Shown here piece by piece: positions 20,724 through 31,549 of a stretch of 64,000 bases of DNA (position 1 is the first letter of the stretch; each line of letters opens with the position of its first letter). The notes beneath the pieces were generated by a model. The model saw only the letters and a list, made by a program, of their open reading frames with translations. It searched no databases and had not been told where the DNA came from. The stretch is from the NCBI GenBank assembly GCA_020726505.1, contig JAHLEZ010000003.1, positions 2,666,001-2,730,000 on the forward strand, in the 5' to 3' direction. The stretch comes from Leptodontidium sp. MPI-SDFR-AT-0119 (Eukaryota > Ascomycota > Leotiomycetes > Helotiales > Leptodontidiaceae). The position numbers and the translations under genes were made by a program.

Positions 20724-21958
20724 ATCTGCGGTATGATACGAGGATGGGATCGAGATTGAGAGGGAAGAGGGAAAGCGAATGAGAGAAAAGAGAGAAGACA
20801 GAGAGGGGAGAAGGGGCATACAACCTCTTAAGAAGGAAGCTTGCTTGCTTGTCTGTGTCTGTGCTGGCACTGCCGGTTGGTGCATATCCCTCCCTGCGCA
20901 TATCATAGGGCAGGTAGGTAGCCCAGACCAGTTCAGATCAGTTCAGATCAGAGCCTGTCCCATGCCATCAGAGCGATTCATGGTCAGCATCAGTATCAGG
21001 ACCCAGTCAGAGCTATCTATCTCGGCCGATGACATCTCGACACTGGCGCTGACTGCCAACCAGGTCTTCGAGCTACTTGCATGGCATGGACGGGACGAGA
21101 GACCAACTGATTACATGAAATTGTTGGAAGATGTCGGTCATGGCATTGCATGTGTATTGCTGTTAGGTAATGCCTGCTAAGATAGGTACGAACTTTACAT
21201 TGGCTCTTGTTCGGTAGGTAGCTAGGAAGAGAAGGGTTGGGGACGGTACGAATAGGAAAGATGTTCCTGGATCGATTCAATGCCTCTGCAATTGGTTGCT
21301 GCTAATCTAGCTACGTACAGCTACATGGCGGGGTTGGGATTGACCAATCTGAGATGCAAGTAAGTAGTAAGAAATACCTACTTTGCACTCGGAGTCCACG
21401 GCCATTTTGAGAGCCCGAGTTCTCTACTTACATAGGTACATGACTTAGGTAGAGAGTAGTAGGTAAAGAATTAGTAATAGTATTACAAGCAAGGGAAGTA
21501 ATACAGTTATTTATCTCAAAGATTTCGTACTTCAAGGGCTTCGGCTTGGGTTGTGTAGTGAGTGAAGGCCCGTTGAGTAATGAAGAGGTAATGCTGCAAG
21601 TCATTTTTGTTGTTTAGGGAAGCGGTGAGGTAATGTTCTTGATAAGAGATAGAGGGGAAGGGGGTTGAGCTTGAGCTTTATCGCTGAAGAGTGGAGGGAG
21701 GCGGGGTAGTTTTCTGGCCAATGAGATGTGTTCACTGGCCATCATCACTATGGTAAGTCCAGGTATAGTTATTAAGTCAAAGTGCTTGAGATAAGTAAAC
21801 TATATGCTGGATATATGAACAAATGGCTTGCTGGAACATTGCTCAGAAATGATAAGTGAATCGCTCGCTCGCTACAACCGCTACCGCCCCCCTTACAATA
21901 CTCGCTAACAAACGAAAATCTACGAGACACTTCCCCCCTTCCAATGACGCAAAAATAA
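20724..21958. other. Intergenic, promoter-like, with TAGGTA motifs and a 10-bp direct repeat
   Basis: A 1.2-kb gap. GTTCAGATCA is tandemly duplicated at 20931-20950. TAGGTA-type motifs appear near 20912, 21184, 21216, 21434 and 21462. A purine-rich block (20755-20815) borders the agmatinase leader. No coding frame is convincing. Confidence 0.4.
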
Positions 21959-23577
21959 TTACCCAATCTTCTTTTCAATCTTCTTAAACATACTCCCCAG
22001 CCCCTTCTCCAGCTGCCCGGCCCTCTTCTCTAAATTTCCCCTCGGAGGCTTAGCTTCCTTCTTGGGCTTATACGCCTCGTTCTCCGTGGGTCGGTACACC
22101 TGCTGATGGATACTGTAATCCGTCATCAGCGGCTTCGTGTTGCTCGTGCTGGTATACTGGTGCTGCGCGAAGCCACCAGGGGGCGCGACGTGCGGTTGTG
22201 GTGCTGGGGGCCCGGTCATGGGCGTCCCGGATCCGATGCCTGGTGAGTAGATTCCTGGGGTGGATTGAGAAGGGGAGAGGCCTGGTGAGAGAGGGTAGTT
22301 CGCGTATTGGGTTACGGGGATGTTGGTTTGTTGCTGTTGAGGTTGTTGTTGGTATGCTGGTGGTGGTGGAGCAGATGCTGGAGAGGCAGCTGCTTGTGGT
22401 GGTTGAGCGTACGGACTTGACGTCATAGGTGCTGTAGGAGGAGGCGCGAATGAGTTCTGGAAATGCTGCGCGTATGGCGATTGTACGTTTTGTGGTGATT
22501 GGTTTGGATATTGTGCCGGTGGAGCGCTGGCTGGTGGAGGTGGATTGGAGAAATAACTCTGCTGTTGCTGTTGTTGCTGCTGAAGAGGAGGTTGCTGCTG
22601 TTGTTGATATTGCTGTTGAGGTGGACCAGAGAAGCCATGTTGTTGATATGGATTACCGAACGACTGTCCTTGCTCAGAAGTCGCAGCAGCCACAAGCGGA
22701 TTCGAAGCCCCGTCTTCAGGCGGTGGAGTCTTCTCCCTATGTCTAATAGCTTCAGGCGCCGCTGGAGCAGCGGGGTTGTAAGCCAACGGTGCAAAATTCG
22801 CAGCTTCTTGACTCTGAGGCGTAGCTGAGATAGGAGGGCCAGGGAACGATGGAACAGCTGCTGTGGTTGTGGTTCGAGAATCCCTCGTTCGACCTTGCTG
22901 GTAAGACGGGTCTGTGATAGCTACGTTCTCCAACTTCTGCACTACAGGGCTCATGTCCTCGGGGTGAGGGGGCGGTGCGATCGGTTCATCTTGGACGGTG
23001 ATCTGGTGTTGTGGTAAGACTCTCCTGATGCCGTTCACGAAGAGCACGGCGTCCTCTTTCATCCAGAAGTATATGTCCAGCGTGTGTAGTTTGTACATGT
23101 ACTTATTCTCATTCCGGGGATCGAAGGTAGGGAGATGCCATTCTTGGCCGTCGATGGGTGAGTTGCGCTGGGTATTCGTCCCGTCAACTATTAATGTGAC
23201 GAGAGTAGAGTGTTTGTACGAGTATTGCACATGAGCGGCATCGAGATCTAATGCAGCGAACAGCAACTCATTAGTCTCCACCTTGACTTAAATGAAAGCA
23301 TACTCCATGGGCCACACTTACGACCAGTAAAAGCATCCTGTTCCGCCGTCCCAGCATTATTCGCAACTTCTATGCGCGCCCTCCTCTGCGACGCATTCTC
23401 GAACAGGTAAACATATGACCCCTTATCGAAGCGATGATGCGGCGGTTTGGAACCCGGTGGTCCGTAGTAATAATGTATATCTGCAAATCTACATCTCATG
23501 AGACGTCTTCCAGCACATTGGGAATGAGGGGTTGCTCACAGAGTCGCAGCTAGATCTTCTCCTGGGCGTGCTGCCAT
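21959..23577 (-). CDS. Gln/Pro-rich protein with a conserved N-terminal domain, 497 aa, unknown function
   Basis: Exons (minus): 23577-23540, 23488-23322 and 23247-21959, giving 498 codons. The acceptor ATGTAG at 23489 keeps the frame; the nearer TTTGCAG would not. Residues 1-165 look globular: LFADIHYYYGPPGSKPPHHRF, FENASQRRARIEVANNAGTA and YMYKLHTLDIYFWMKEDAVLF. From about residue 170 the chain is low complexity, very rich in Pro, Gln and Ala, with a polyGln stretch near 22560-22620. It ends in a basic amphipathic helix, GQLEKGLGSMFKKIEKKIG. No signal peptide or membrane segment is seen. I do not recognise the family; the layout (folded head, prion-like tail) suits a scaffold or RNA-granule protein, which is speculation. 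Confidence 0.8.
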
Positions 23578-24717
23578 CGCGATACCTGATGCGCCTTGCG
23601 CAAACGATACTCTACACACGAGACTTGGAATATGAGAGATTGGGATCCTTTGCGCACAATTTGAAGGATTTTAAAAAGAAGGAGGGAGTAGAGAAAAGCA
23701 AGGAGGAGACGCGACTTACGCTGGCTGGCTGGCTAATTCAATACCTGATTGACTGGCGGGGTTACCTGCACGTTGAGTGAGATGCAGCTGCAGTGCCCGG
23801 CGGCAAGAAAGCCAATCAAGTTGCTATAAATAGCTCCCACTTCGAGTCTTGAAGCCGCCATGACTTTGAGGTAGTACTTGGTATGTACAGGTCAGATTTT
23901 GAAGGATGAAATGTGCCGAGATGCCGTGGAAGATTTAAGTTGTGAGGATGGCATTGTGTCGTTTGCACGTGTTTGAAATTCGGTGGTTTCTGAGATTTTG
24001 CTTCAGATGGACGTTGCGAGATAGTTACATATAACCACGAATTTCGATGAGGTGAGGAAGACTATAATTGTTCGAGATATCAAAGAGATATGTTTTAATT
24101 TCTCACTATAATGATCACGAATTGGCAAAAATATTTCTGAATTTGGGACTATTGAATGATACAAGGGATTTTGGGGGAATGTAATATTGTGAAAAAATCT
24201 CGGGATTTCCCAGTCAGCATCACCAAGTATCGTGCACAAAGTAGGGTGCTCGAAGAATCTATTTCCCATCCTTCAAAGATCAATTGCCTTTGTGGGGTGT
24301 CGTTATCCAAGCAAACGGGCCTGAGCCTCTCATGCCTACTGTATGTCTGTCTATGCAAGTCCGTCTCTCATGAAAGTCATCCATTCAACCATCCATCTCC
24401 CGAAATGCAAAAACCACCACCCAACCAAACCCAACCCAATGCTGAGACCAACCCAGGAAAAGGAAACCCTATGCAAAGAGAATGTTCTCTGTCTCGAAAA
24501 TACAGTGTAGTCAAAGAAGACGATGGCCCAGTTGCGGTGCTCGATGCTGGCTAACAGTCCTTGTGTTGTTTGCTTGCATTCCGTCGAGGCATGGTGGAAG
24601 AGATATTTCCGGCGCGTGGAGACGCGGTCCTTTTCGCTGGATCGTTTTGGCCAGTATGTACTTTTGTTGTACAATGTTGTGAAAATTCAGTCCGATTCTC
24701 GGAGGATGTCTGTTTGT
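23578..24717. other. Intergenic, nothing recognised
   Basis: A 1.1-kb gap between two minus-strand genes. The 24000-24200 part is AT-rich. Open frames on both strands lack protein-like features. Confidence 0.4.
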
Positions 24718-25791
24718 CTAGCTCTTGGAAGAACTAGCGCCCTCGGCTGGGGCTTCCTTTTCCTTTGCCTTGGCCTTGGAATCAACGTTCTCTTCTTCGT
24801 ACAGACCGTTTGCCTCAATGTACTCAATGACGGGAGCAGGAATCAAGTACTGTACACTCATCTCTCTCCGGAGGAACAATCTGATCTTAGTGCTCGAGAT
24901 GTCGTTCTGAATCAGTTGCTGTTCTCCGATTAGCGAATGTCATAGGGTCTTGCCTGAATTGGGCTTACTGCAATAACATAGAGATTGTCTTTCCATGGTT
25001 GAAGATTTTGGAGGGCTTCGTCGATATCTGTTCCCGTTCTCTCGACCACAAATGCTCCGTATCGTCCTAAGATGTGATCAAGATCTTTGTCGGACCAAAC
25101 ACCAGGAGTTGCTATGAGATGTCAGTTGTCGAATTTGTTGAAATCTTGAAACGGGACATGCGCAAGCAGCTCCTCAATTTTGGTCTGAGAGAGTTGCTCG
25201 GGTATGAGGCTGGTAAAGATATATGGGGCTGGTTATGCTTACACATGGTCTGTATGAGATCCGCGCCTGCCAGCAGGAGGATTCTACACTTCACTCGGGT
25301 TCCATCCGGCTTCTCCGCGCCTCCCAATACCTCGTTGATCTCATGTTCGAAGTGATCTAGCACTTGAGCAGTGGGTACGTATTCAGTCTGCACGGCCTCC
25401 CAGGGATCTACCATAAGCCAACTTGATTGTTCCGCTCCCAGCTCGCACATTCGGAGCCTGTAAAAGTGTTAGCAGTAGCCAATATAGTGCGGAAAGATGT
25501 ATATATGCACCTGTGTTGTGCGCTTGCTAAGCCAGCCTTCTTGTATGCATCGGAGACAGGCGAGAAGTATCCACCCATAACCTCGAAATCGCTATTGAAT
25601 TTGGCAAAGTCGGCGCCCAGCTCGAACATCCGCAAGTGTAGGTAGGTAATAGGGGAGAAAGAGCCGCAAGCAATGAGCACCAGAGGTATCTTATTGCCAT
25701 CCATCTGGGTGAGTCTGAGACGGTTCCGGGGGAAAGTGTAGTTCTGCAATGACTGCGCAGAGGCAGGTTGGGTTTGAAGCTCTGACGCCAT
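24718..25791 (-). CDS. nma1: Nicotinamide/nicotinate mononucleotide adenylyltransferase, 279 aa (four exons)
   Basis: Exons (minus): 25791-25511, 25457-25243, 25111-24969 and 24918-24718, exactly 280 codons. The enzyme joins ATP with NMN or NaMN to make NAD or deamido-NAD, the last shared step of NAD synthesis. The nucleotidyltransferase signature near the start reads IACGSFSPITYLHLRMFEL, followed by GGYFSPVSDAYKKAGLA. The second ATP-binding signature, DISSTKIRLFLRR, is in the last exon. STPGVWSDKDLDHILGRYG is also characteristic. Length is shorter than yeast Nma1 (401 aa) but normal for mould orthologs. I chose MASELQ as the start; an in-frame ATG 15 codons upstream (25836) is possible. The C-terminus is acidic and Lys/Ala-rich. 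Confidence 0.94.
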
Positions 25792-26273
25792 TGCGAAAAG
25801 GCTTTTTGGGGATGTATTGTATGTCTTTCTTTGCAAGTCGGAGAGGAGAGCGTGCTCTGCCTTGAGGCGGGAGGTAGGAATAGGTAACTAGTGTAAGGCT
25901 ACTCGGAGCAAGGCCGGGTTGTTGATGATGGGGTGGGGTGGGATGCGCGGATTGCAGAGACTTGAGGCTGTTTAAGTACTCGCATGCGAAAGGGCTCTGA
26001 TCTCTTTGATGCTTTGAAGACAGGATTGGGTTCTCGAGGCGACTCTTCGTCTTGTGTTGTTGTTGAGGTTGCGCGCGAGAAAGGAAAAGAAAGAAGTGCC
26101 TGGAGGACTCGAAGAGTGGTGCGGGTGGATGAAAAGCGCGGGGGCCACCGATGATGGGAGGACGCTACTTACTGTACGGTACGCTTCGAGGTGAGGGGTC
26201 GGGGTCGGGTCTATGCGAGGCAGATTAAGCAAGTGGTCCGGAAAGATGGAGCAGCTTCTGGTTGTGGTTTGAG

Positions 26274-26308
26274 CTATTGTCTATTGTCTATTGTCTATTG
26301 TCTATTGT
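26274..26308 (+). repeat. Five tandem copies of CTATTGT
   Basis: A perfect 7-bp unit repeated five times in the shared promoter region, about 480 bp upstream of the NMNAT start and 550 bp upstream of the SRR1-like start. Confidence 0.9.
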
Positions 26309-26470
26309 TCTGCAGTGAAATTAGAGGCCTTTGTTTACTCCTTGGCCTGGATAGGTAGCGAGATGTTCAAAGAAGTGAAGTGCAATTGCATCTGCTTTTA
26401 CCTCGTTGATATGAGGTCACTCACTGCCTAGAGAGCACAGAACAGGGCAAGGGTACTGAGTCACAAGGCT

Positions 26471-26698
26471 TGCAGGCAGGGCAGGGCAGAGCAGATTCTG
26501 TGCCACTAAGACTGCCAAACCGGAGCCATAACAGCAGCCATCCAGCGGTACCGGTATTGCGCGATTGTGATTATCTAACAATCCAATTGTCCGCTCTGCA
26601 TTGCATGCATGGCTGGGCTGGGCAAGACTCCCTCGCCTGCAAGAGGATGGACGGCTGGATCCAGGTGGATCTGAGACCTGCCCTGCCCTGCCCTGCCC
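26471..26698. repeat. Inverted repeat of GGCAGGGCAG / CTGCCCTGCC tracts
   Basis: GCAGGCAGGGCAGGGCAG at 26472-26489 is complementary in inverted orientation to the CCTGCCCTGCCCTGCCC tract at 26677-26698. The arms could pair into a hairpin with a loop of about 190 bases, upstream of the SRR1-like ATG. Confidence 0.6.
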
Positions 26699-26855
26699 AG
26701 GGCTGCTGCTGGAAGCGGTGAACACATGCAGAAATTCTTACCCCTCCACCAAACGCACAATCGCATTCTTTTGTCAACATCCACAAGCAGCCGGTGTTCA
26801 GTGTCATCTGTTTCACTCCTCCCCTCGTTGGTCCGTTCGAGAGAAATCTGCCACA

Positions 26856-27936
26856 ATGAGACCCACGGTAGAAGCAAAGCCAGAGACTCGCACCCGGACG
26901 AGAAAGAAGAAAACGAAGACCGCAGCGAAGATAGCCAGTCCCGCGACACCTACAATTGTTCATACCAAGAGGAAGGAAATCGAGGGAGAAGATGGCTGGA
27001 TACATATTGTTGACAAACCTCGATCGAATCAACCGGATGCAAAGGCCAAAAAGCAGTTACTGCAAGGAGGAGATTTCGAGATCAAGGGTGTTAGTTACAT
27101 CAACCGCACTCTCGTCGAGATGACGGAGGACTTTGAACACTGGAAGAGATCATGGGAGGAGCGCCCGACCTGCCAAGCTCTACAAGAGAAGCTTAAGTAT
27201 GTGGAGAAAAATCGAAAGATCGAGAATGTGGTGGTCCTTGGCCTGGGAAGTCTACAAAGCGCAAGGAGAGATGGCAGAAGAGCTAGCTTAACGCAACTGG
27301 CTGCTCTGCAAACTATTGTCAGTAGTCTTGAAAGGGGTTCCGAGCTACAAATAGTCTTCCAAGATCCGCAATTTACGAAACTCGACAAAGAATTCCTCGC
27401 CAGTCTCGGATACAAGGTCGTGAAGGACCCGGATGCATTTGCGGACGTTGCAGAGGGAAGTCTGGTCTATGCCATTCATTGCTATGCCTCTGTCTACAAA
27501 TCCGTTGCAGAGAGGCCGCGACCTGCTGTCTTGATCATAACAGACGTTGGCAACTTTGCTAGATTCGATGCGTATGTGCTATTCAAGAAATCTCTGGACG
27601 CTGCTAACTCTTCACAGGTCAGAGGATACCACTGTAAAGGAACTAGAAAATATGGTTGATGGGTGCGAAATTATTGATTTCCCTCAACTTCGCCACGATT
27701 TTTCGGACACAAAGATATATCTACGATCTACGACCAAGGTAGAAAGCAAGACAGAACCAGCACCCGCTATTACGGAGGAGAGCAAAACAGAACCAGTACC
27801 AGCTATGGAAGAAAGCAAGACGGAACCAGCACCCTCTGCTCAGGAAGAGCTCAAAACCGAACCAGCACCCACTCCTCAGGAAGCACTCAAGACCGAAGAA
27901 GACCAAAACCTTCCATCAAGTACTGCAACCGTTTGA
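26856..27936 (+). CDS. SRR1-like domain protein with C-terminal TEPAP repeats, 344 aa (two exons)
   Basis: Exons are 26856-27571 and 27618-27936; the 46-nt intron has a GCTAAC branch site. After a basic N-terminus (TRTRTRKKKTKTAAK) lies the SRR1-like domain: KIENVVVLGLGSLQSARRDGR, LTQLAALQTIVSSL, IVFQDPQFTKLDKEFLASLGY and FADVAEGSLVYAIHC. SRR1 is known in plants for phytochrome B signalling and the clock, and in yeast as Ber1, linked to microtubule and proteasome function. The last 60 residues are five imperfect repeats of (E/L)KTEPAPA(x)2-4EE, absent from typical SRR1 proteins. The start MRPTVEAKP follows a CCACA context; an in-frame upstream ATG at 26601 would add 85 unlikely residues. The stop lies 9 bp from that of the convergent isochorismatase gene. 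Confidence 0.88.
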
Positions 27937-27945
27937 GTGCATAGC

Positions 27946-28595
27946 CTAGTTGATGCTAGAAGACTTCACAATAGTGCCGAAAGCATCAGCCAACTCGGCC
28001 AAAGCAACCCTCACCAATTCCTCAGCCTGCACACCAGGGATATTCCTATCTCCAACCGCATCCTCGGCAACCAGAACATCATACCCCCTCTCGGCAGCCT
28101 GTCTCGCCGTGGTACTCACACAAACATGTGCCATGTACCCCGTCAAAACCAGCTTGTTCCTGCCCGTACCCTTCAAGAACTCCTCGAGATCAGTACCCGT
28201 GAACGAGCCAGGCTGTTGCTTCCAGATAACCTTCTCGCTACCCTTTGGCTCCAACTCAGAAAACTCCTTGGCGAGATCGGTGTCTGGCGTGAAGACAGGT
28301 GCGCCGGCTGGAACTTGGTGCACGATGTGTACAATCGGGGCATTGGCGGTGCGGTATTTCTCGAGGAGCGCCGAGATGGCTTTGCGTGTTGAAGCTACGT
28401 TCTCGGTCTTGAGATGTCCGGCTGCGTACCTTTCGAGTATTGTGAGCTTGATTCATTCGTTGGGGGGTGGGGTATGAAAGTAGAGGTAGGTAGCTTGACT
28501 TACTCATTCTGAGCATCGATGATGAGGAGCACACTGTCCTGAGTGGAAGCCGTAGATGGGCCAACACCAATTAACTCTCTAAAAGCCTTTGCCAT
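27946..28595 (-). CDS. Isochorismatase-like cysteine hydrolase, 191 aa (two exons)
   Basis: Exons (minus): 28595-28504 and 28429-27946, 192 codons. The catalytic triad of the family is visible: Asp in [10 protein letters not shown], Lys in [11 protein letters not shown]'s preceding strand region (KGTGRNK), and Cys in [19 protein letters not shown], the nucleophile motif. Further family marks are [25 protein letters not shown] and [11 protein letters not shown]. Such enzymes hydrolyse isochorismate, nicotinamide, N-carbamoyl compounds or other amides; short fungal members of about 190 aa mostly have unknown substrates, and some isochorismatases are secreted plant-defence suppressors. No signal peptide is present here. 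The mRNA is probably antisense-overlapping with the SRR1-like gene at the 3' end, since the stops are 9 bp apart. Confidence 0.9.
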
Positions 28596-30658
28596 TTTGT
28601 TGCACGGAACTTTTGAGTTTTATTAAGAATGAGATGTCCTAGATGTGTGAAACGGTGAATAACAATTGAGCAGAGCGATTGATAGATATATATAAGTAGA
28701 AGAGGGGAGCAAGTGAGGTCAATAAATACATGCTCAAACCCCGAAGCGGGGTGGACGAGCTAGGTACAAGTACCTGTTTCCCCCACATACCTCCATTCCC
28801 CTTACGAGATCTTCGTCTTGGCTTCCCGGACTAAAGGCCTTTCGTTTACAAACCATACGCCATAATTGACAAATCTAGCATCTCAACTACCACACGAGCA
28901 TACTTATCCCAAATAACGCCATCTCCAGCACGAAAATCCCCGGGTTTGAACCCTCGCTCTTGGAGATGTAACCCCTGGTGGCGAGTGTTTGGTCAGCGGG
29001 ATTGTGCCACTATCTATCTCGGTGCGCAGCATCTGCATTCACGACTGATTCCTCTATCCAATGTTCATCGATTGCGATATTAACGAGCTTTTGTACGACG
29101 TGAGATTTGGACTTTGTTTCCGTGATGGAGTTGCAAGTCCCGGATGTGATATGCAGTCGTCGTGTTGATGCTACGGTACAAACCATACGGTACGGTACCT
29201 ACAGTGAGAAGAAGAAATAGAAGTATGGATAGAAGACTGCCGAGGCAGTATTTACACCCCACGCCGCGTTTATCTTAACGCCGAAAGTTTAGGGGATATA
29301 ATTTTATCTTTGTTTCAACATCGAAAGCAATACACCTCGCTATTCACCTCACTTGCTAGACTGTCACAAAGCAGAGAGGTTTGAAGATACAACATAGAGC
29401 TGTAGTCTCAAAGAAGGATGGCTCGTGAAAAGCACCTGTTGTCGCTAAAATTAGCAACAACAAAAGGAACTGCAAGTGTATCCTTTCTCTTCCCTCGCAA
29501 GGCGGAGAATGCTTGGGTCACAGTGCTTCCCATCATTACGCAGGACCTGGTATCTTACTAACATCAATACCTAGGATCTGGTCCTCAATTCCCATCTTCC
29601 TTGGGCCTTGATGTGAAATGAACACAGCATTCTCTTCGTTAAGTCCATTTCCCATTATGTTGGAACCGCCAAGCGCTGAATTGAGGGAGCGGCAGGTACG
29701 TTCATGCACGTCGATTTCAGATTGTAGTTGTTCTGGGAACCAGAAGGACTACTATGTGCTTCAACATCTTTCTTCGGTTTTACTGGTGTTTTGATACTTG
29801 GAATGCTCTGTCACTATCATGAAATCTTCGACGCTACTTGCAAGAATATGTCACGCAATCCTTGATTCCTTCAATAGTTCGAGCATCAATAATTGCAGTT
29901 GAAGGCTAACCATTTCACTTACTATACAAGAAGAAAATCGGGGATGATCGACAGAGTATTTCGAGATCGCTAAAAGATAATCTCACTCGGATTATGGTGC
30001 AAGTGCTAAGCCAGAGCCATACAGATGAAGTGCAAGGCAGCTAGCCGGACGGCCAGAGCATCATGATCAACTGTAATCAAGAAGTCAAAGAATCGTTACT
30101 AAATGTCCTTTGTATCACATCGATTCTTCACTTCTTGGGCGTTGTTCAAAATCCTCGGCGGCCGCTCCTTTCATACCCCACAACTTCCTTGCAGTACCGT
30201 TAGATCAGCCGCATGCCCCATGACAAAGTAAGCAACCGCGGTAGGGATTACTGTTGCATTCAATACCTACTACTGAAAGTGGTCATTGGTGTCCTTGCAG
30301 CAGAAATCATACATCGTGATGTTTACTTTGGAGCTTTATTCCTTAGCTGGCAAGCGATTTGGATGATGCACCAAACCATGACAATGTACTCCGTACGCAG
30401 GATGAGTGTAATCATTTTCTGGTATACTTTGAATTCAATAACTTCCTGTTGTAGTTAATTGTATCCTGGGAGTAACTTCATGGTGTTGAAGAACTTCAGG
30501 TTTCCTCGTCCAGAGGAGGGTATTTAAGTTGTCATAATGTCCTCCCAGATGATACTCCTCATCCTCATCCTTCATCCTCATCTCAAGCTCATCTAAACCC
30601 AAACACAAAATCACTCCAAGTATCCAACCAATACTCAAGAACTCCTCGATCCATCGCC
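28596..30658. other. Large intergenic region, no gene supported
   Basis: A 2.06-kb gap between two divergent genes. A 60-codon minus frame (29080-29262) is hydrophobic at its start but has no other support. A pyrimidine-rich leader with repeated CTCATCCTCATC near 30550-30590 precedes the secreted-protein gene at 30659. Repeated ACGGTAC motifs occur around 29170-29195. Confidence 0.4.
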
Positions 30659-31303
30659 ATGCAGTTCTCGATCACTACACTCACATCTATCGTGGCCCTT
30701 CTGGGAGCTATTGCCAAAGCCGGTATATGTCTGATTATTGCTCTTCGCTATTCCCCAGCGACCTGTTCTCATATCTCTCTTAGGCTAACACTCAGACCCC
30801 ACAGCTCCAACCGTAGAGGTCAAAAACGACATCCGATACGTCTACCTCACCGAAGAAGATCTCACCTACGTCCCAGAAGGCGAGACAGCTCTCAACACCA
30901 CCACAAGCGATCTTGTAGTCCGTGGAGGTCAACGTACCCCACACTTTCACTTCCAATCCAACTGTGCTGGAAGTTACAATTAGTTAGATCACATTCCTAT
31001 CCACCTTCGTCCCAACTCCGACTCCCACGTGCTATCGTTCTGTCCTATATAACCAATCTACCGTACAGCGTTGACAACTTCGGCTGTGGAGGTACATGCT
31101 ATGTCTTTGCCACCCCTGCGCAGAGCATCGAGATCTCCGAGGAGACAAATGCGAATCCGAGACCGAGTGCATCTTTGATCTCTGCTGGGGGTTGCAGTAA
31201 TGAGCTTGGACATCAGAGTGCGGGCGTCAATGGGTTCAGCTCTTGCACTAACACCAACATCGGGGGATGGAGATCTGCCTATCTTTACTACAACTGTAGA
31301 TAG
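30659..31303 (+). CDS. Small secreted Cys-rich protein, 158 aa, effector-like (three exons)
   Basis: Exons are 30659-30722, 30805-30982 and 31069-31303, 159 codons. MQFSITTLTSIVALLGAIAKA is a clear signal peptide. The second intron starts inside a would-be stop: exon 2 ends AAT-TA just before GTTAGA, and joining to C-GTT-GAC gives N-Y-V-D. That keeps the chain NCAGSYNYVDNFGCGGTCYVF intact. Six Cys (NC, GC, TC, GC, SC, NC) could form three disulphides. Aromatic residues are frequent at the end (AYLYYNCR). Size, signal peptide, Cys content and lack of known domains fit fungal effector or cell-wall proteins. I do not recognise a named family. Confidence 0.78.
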   Translation: MQFSITTLTSIVALLGAIAKAGICLIIALRYSPATCSHISLRLTLRPHSSNRRGQKRHPIRLPHRRRSHLRPRRRDSSQHHHKRSCSPWRSTYPTLSLPIQLCWKLQLVRSHSYPPSSQLRLPRAIVLSYITNLPYSVDNFGCGGTCYVFATPAQSIEISEETNANPRPSASLISAGGCSNELGHQSAGVNGFSSCTNTNIGGWRSAYLYYNCR

Positions 31304-31474
31304 GTAGATCGTAATCGTAGTTGTAGTGGATCATCTGATCAGAGAATTGTTTGAGGGGTTGGGGAAGTATTAAGGTGGAAGCTGGTCTCAAAAGGATATG
31401 ACCGTGGGGTGGTTTTTCTCTCAGCCATGGGGCATTTTCAACAAGTGTCGATGGCTGCTTTTCATCACTTTCGT

Positions 31475-31514
31475 TAAATAAATAAATAAATAAATAAATC
31501 TATCTATCTATCTA
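31475..31514 (+). repeat. Microsatellite TAAA and ATCT tracts
   Basis: About six TAAA units run directly into four ATCT units in the 3' region between two convergent genes. Confidence 0.9.
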
Positions 31515-31549
31515 CCGATCCGCTTCCTCTTCATCTTCATCTATGCAAT

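Larger units (their letters stand above)
25792..26855. other. Divergent promoter region between NMNAT and the SRR1-like gene
   Basis: A 1.06-kb gap shared by two divergent genes. It holds a heptanucleotide repeat and a long GC-rich inverted repeat (listed separately). A 150-codon minus frame over 26571-27032 overlaps the SRR1 coding region and is spurious. Confidence 0.45.

Noticed and set aside
28930..28990. tRNA T-arm-like word (GGTTCAAACC on the minus strand)
   Set aside because: No acceptor stem, D-arm or anticodon arm can be assembled around it.
31475..31514. TAAA/ATCT tract as a transposon tail
   Set aside because: No target-site duplication or retroelement sequence next to it; an ordinary microsatellite.
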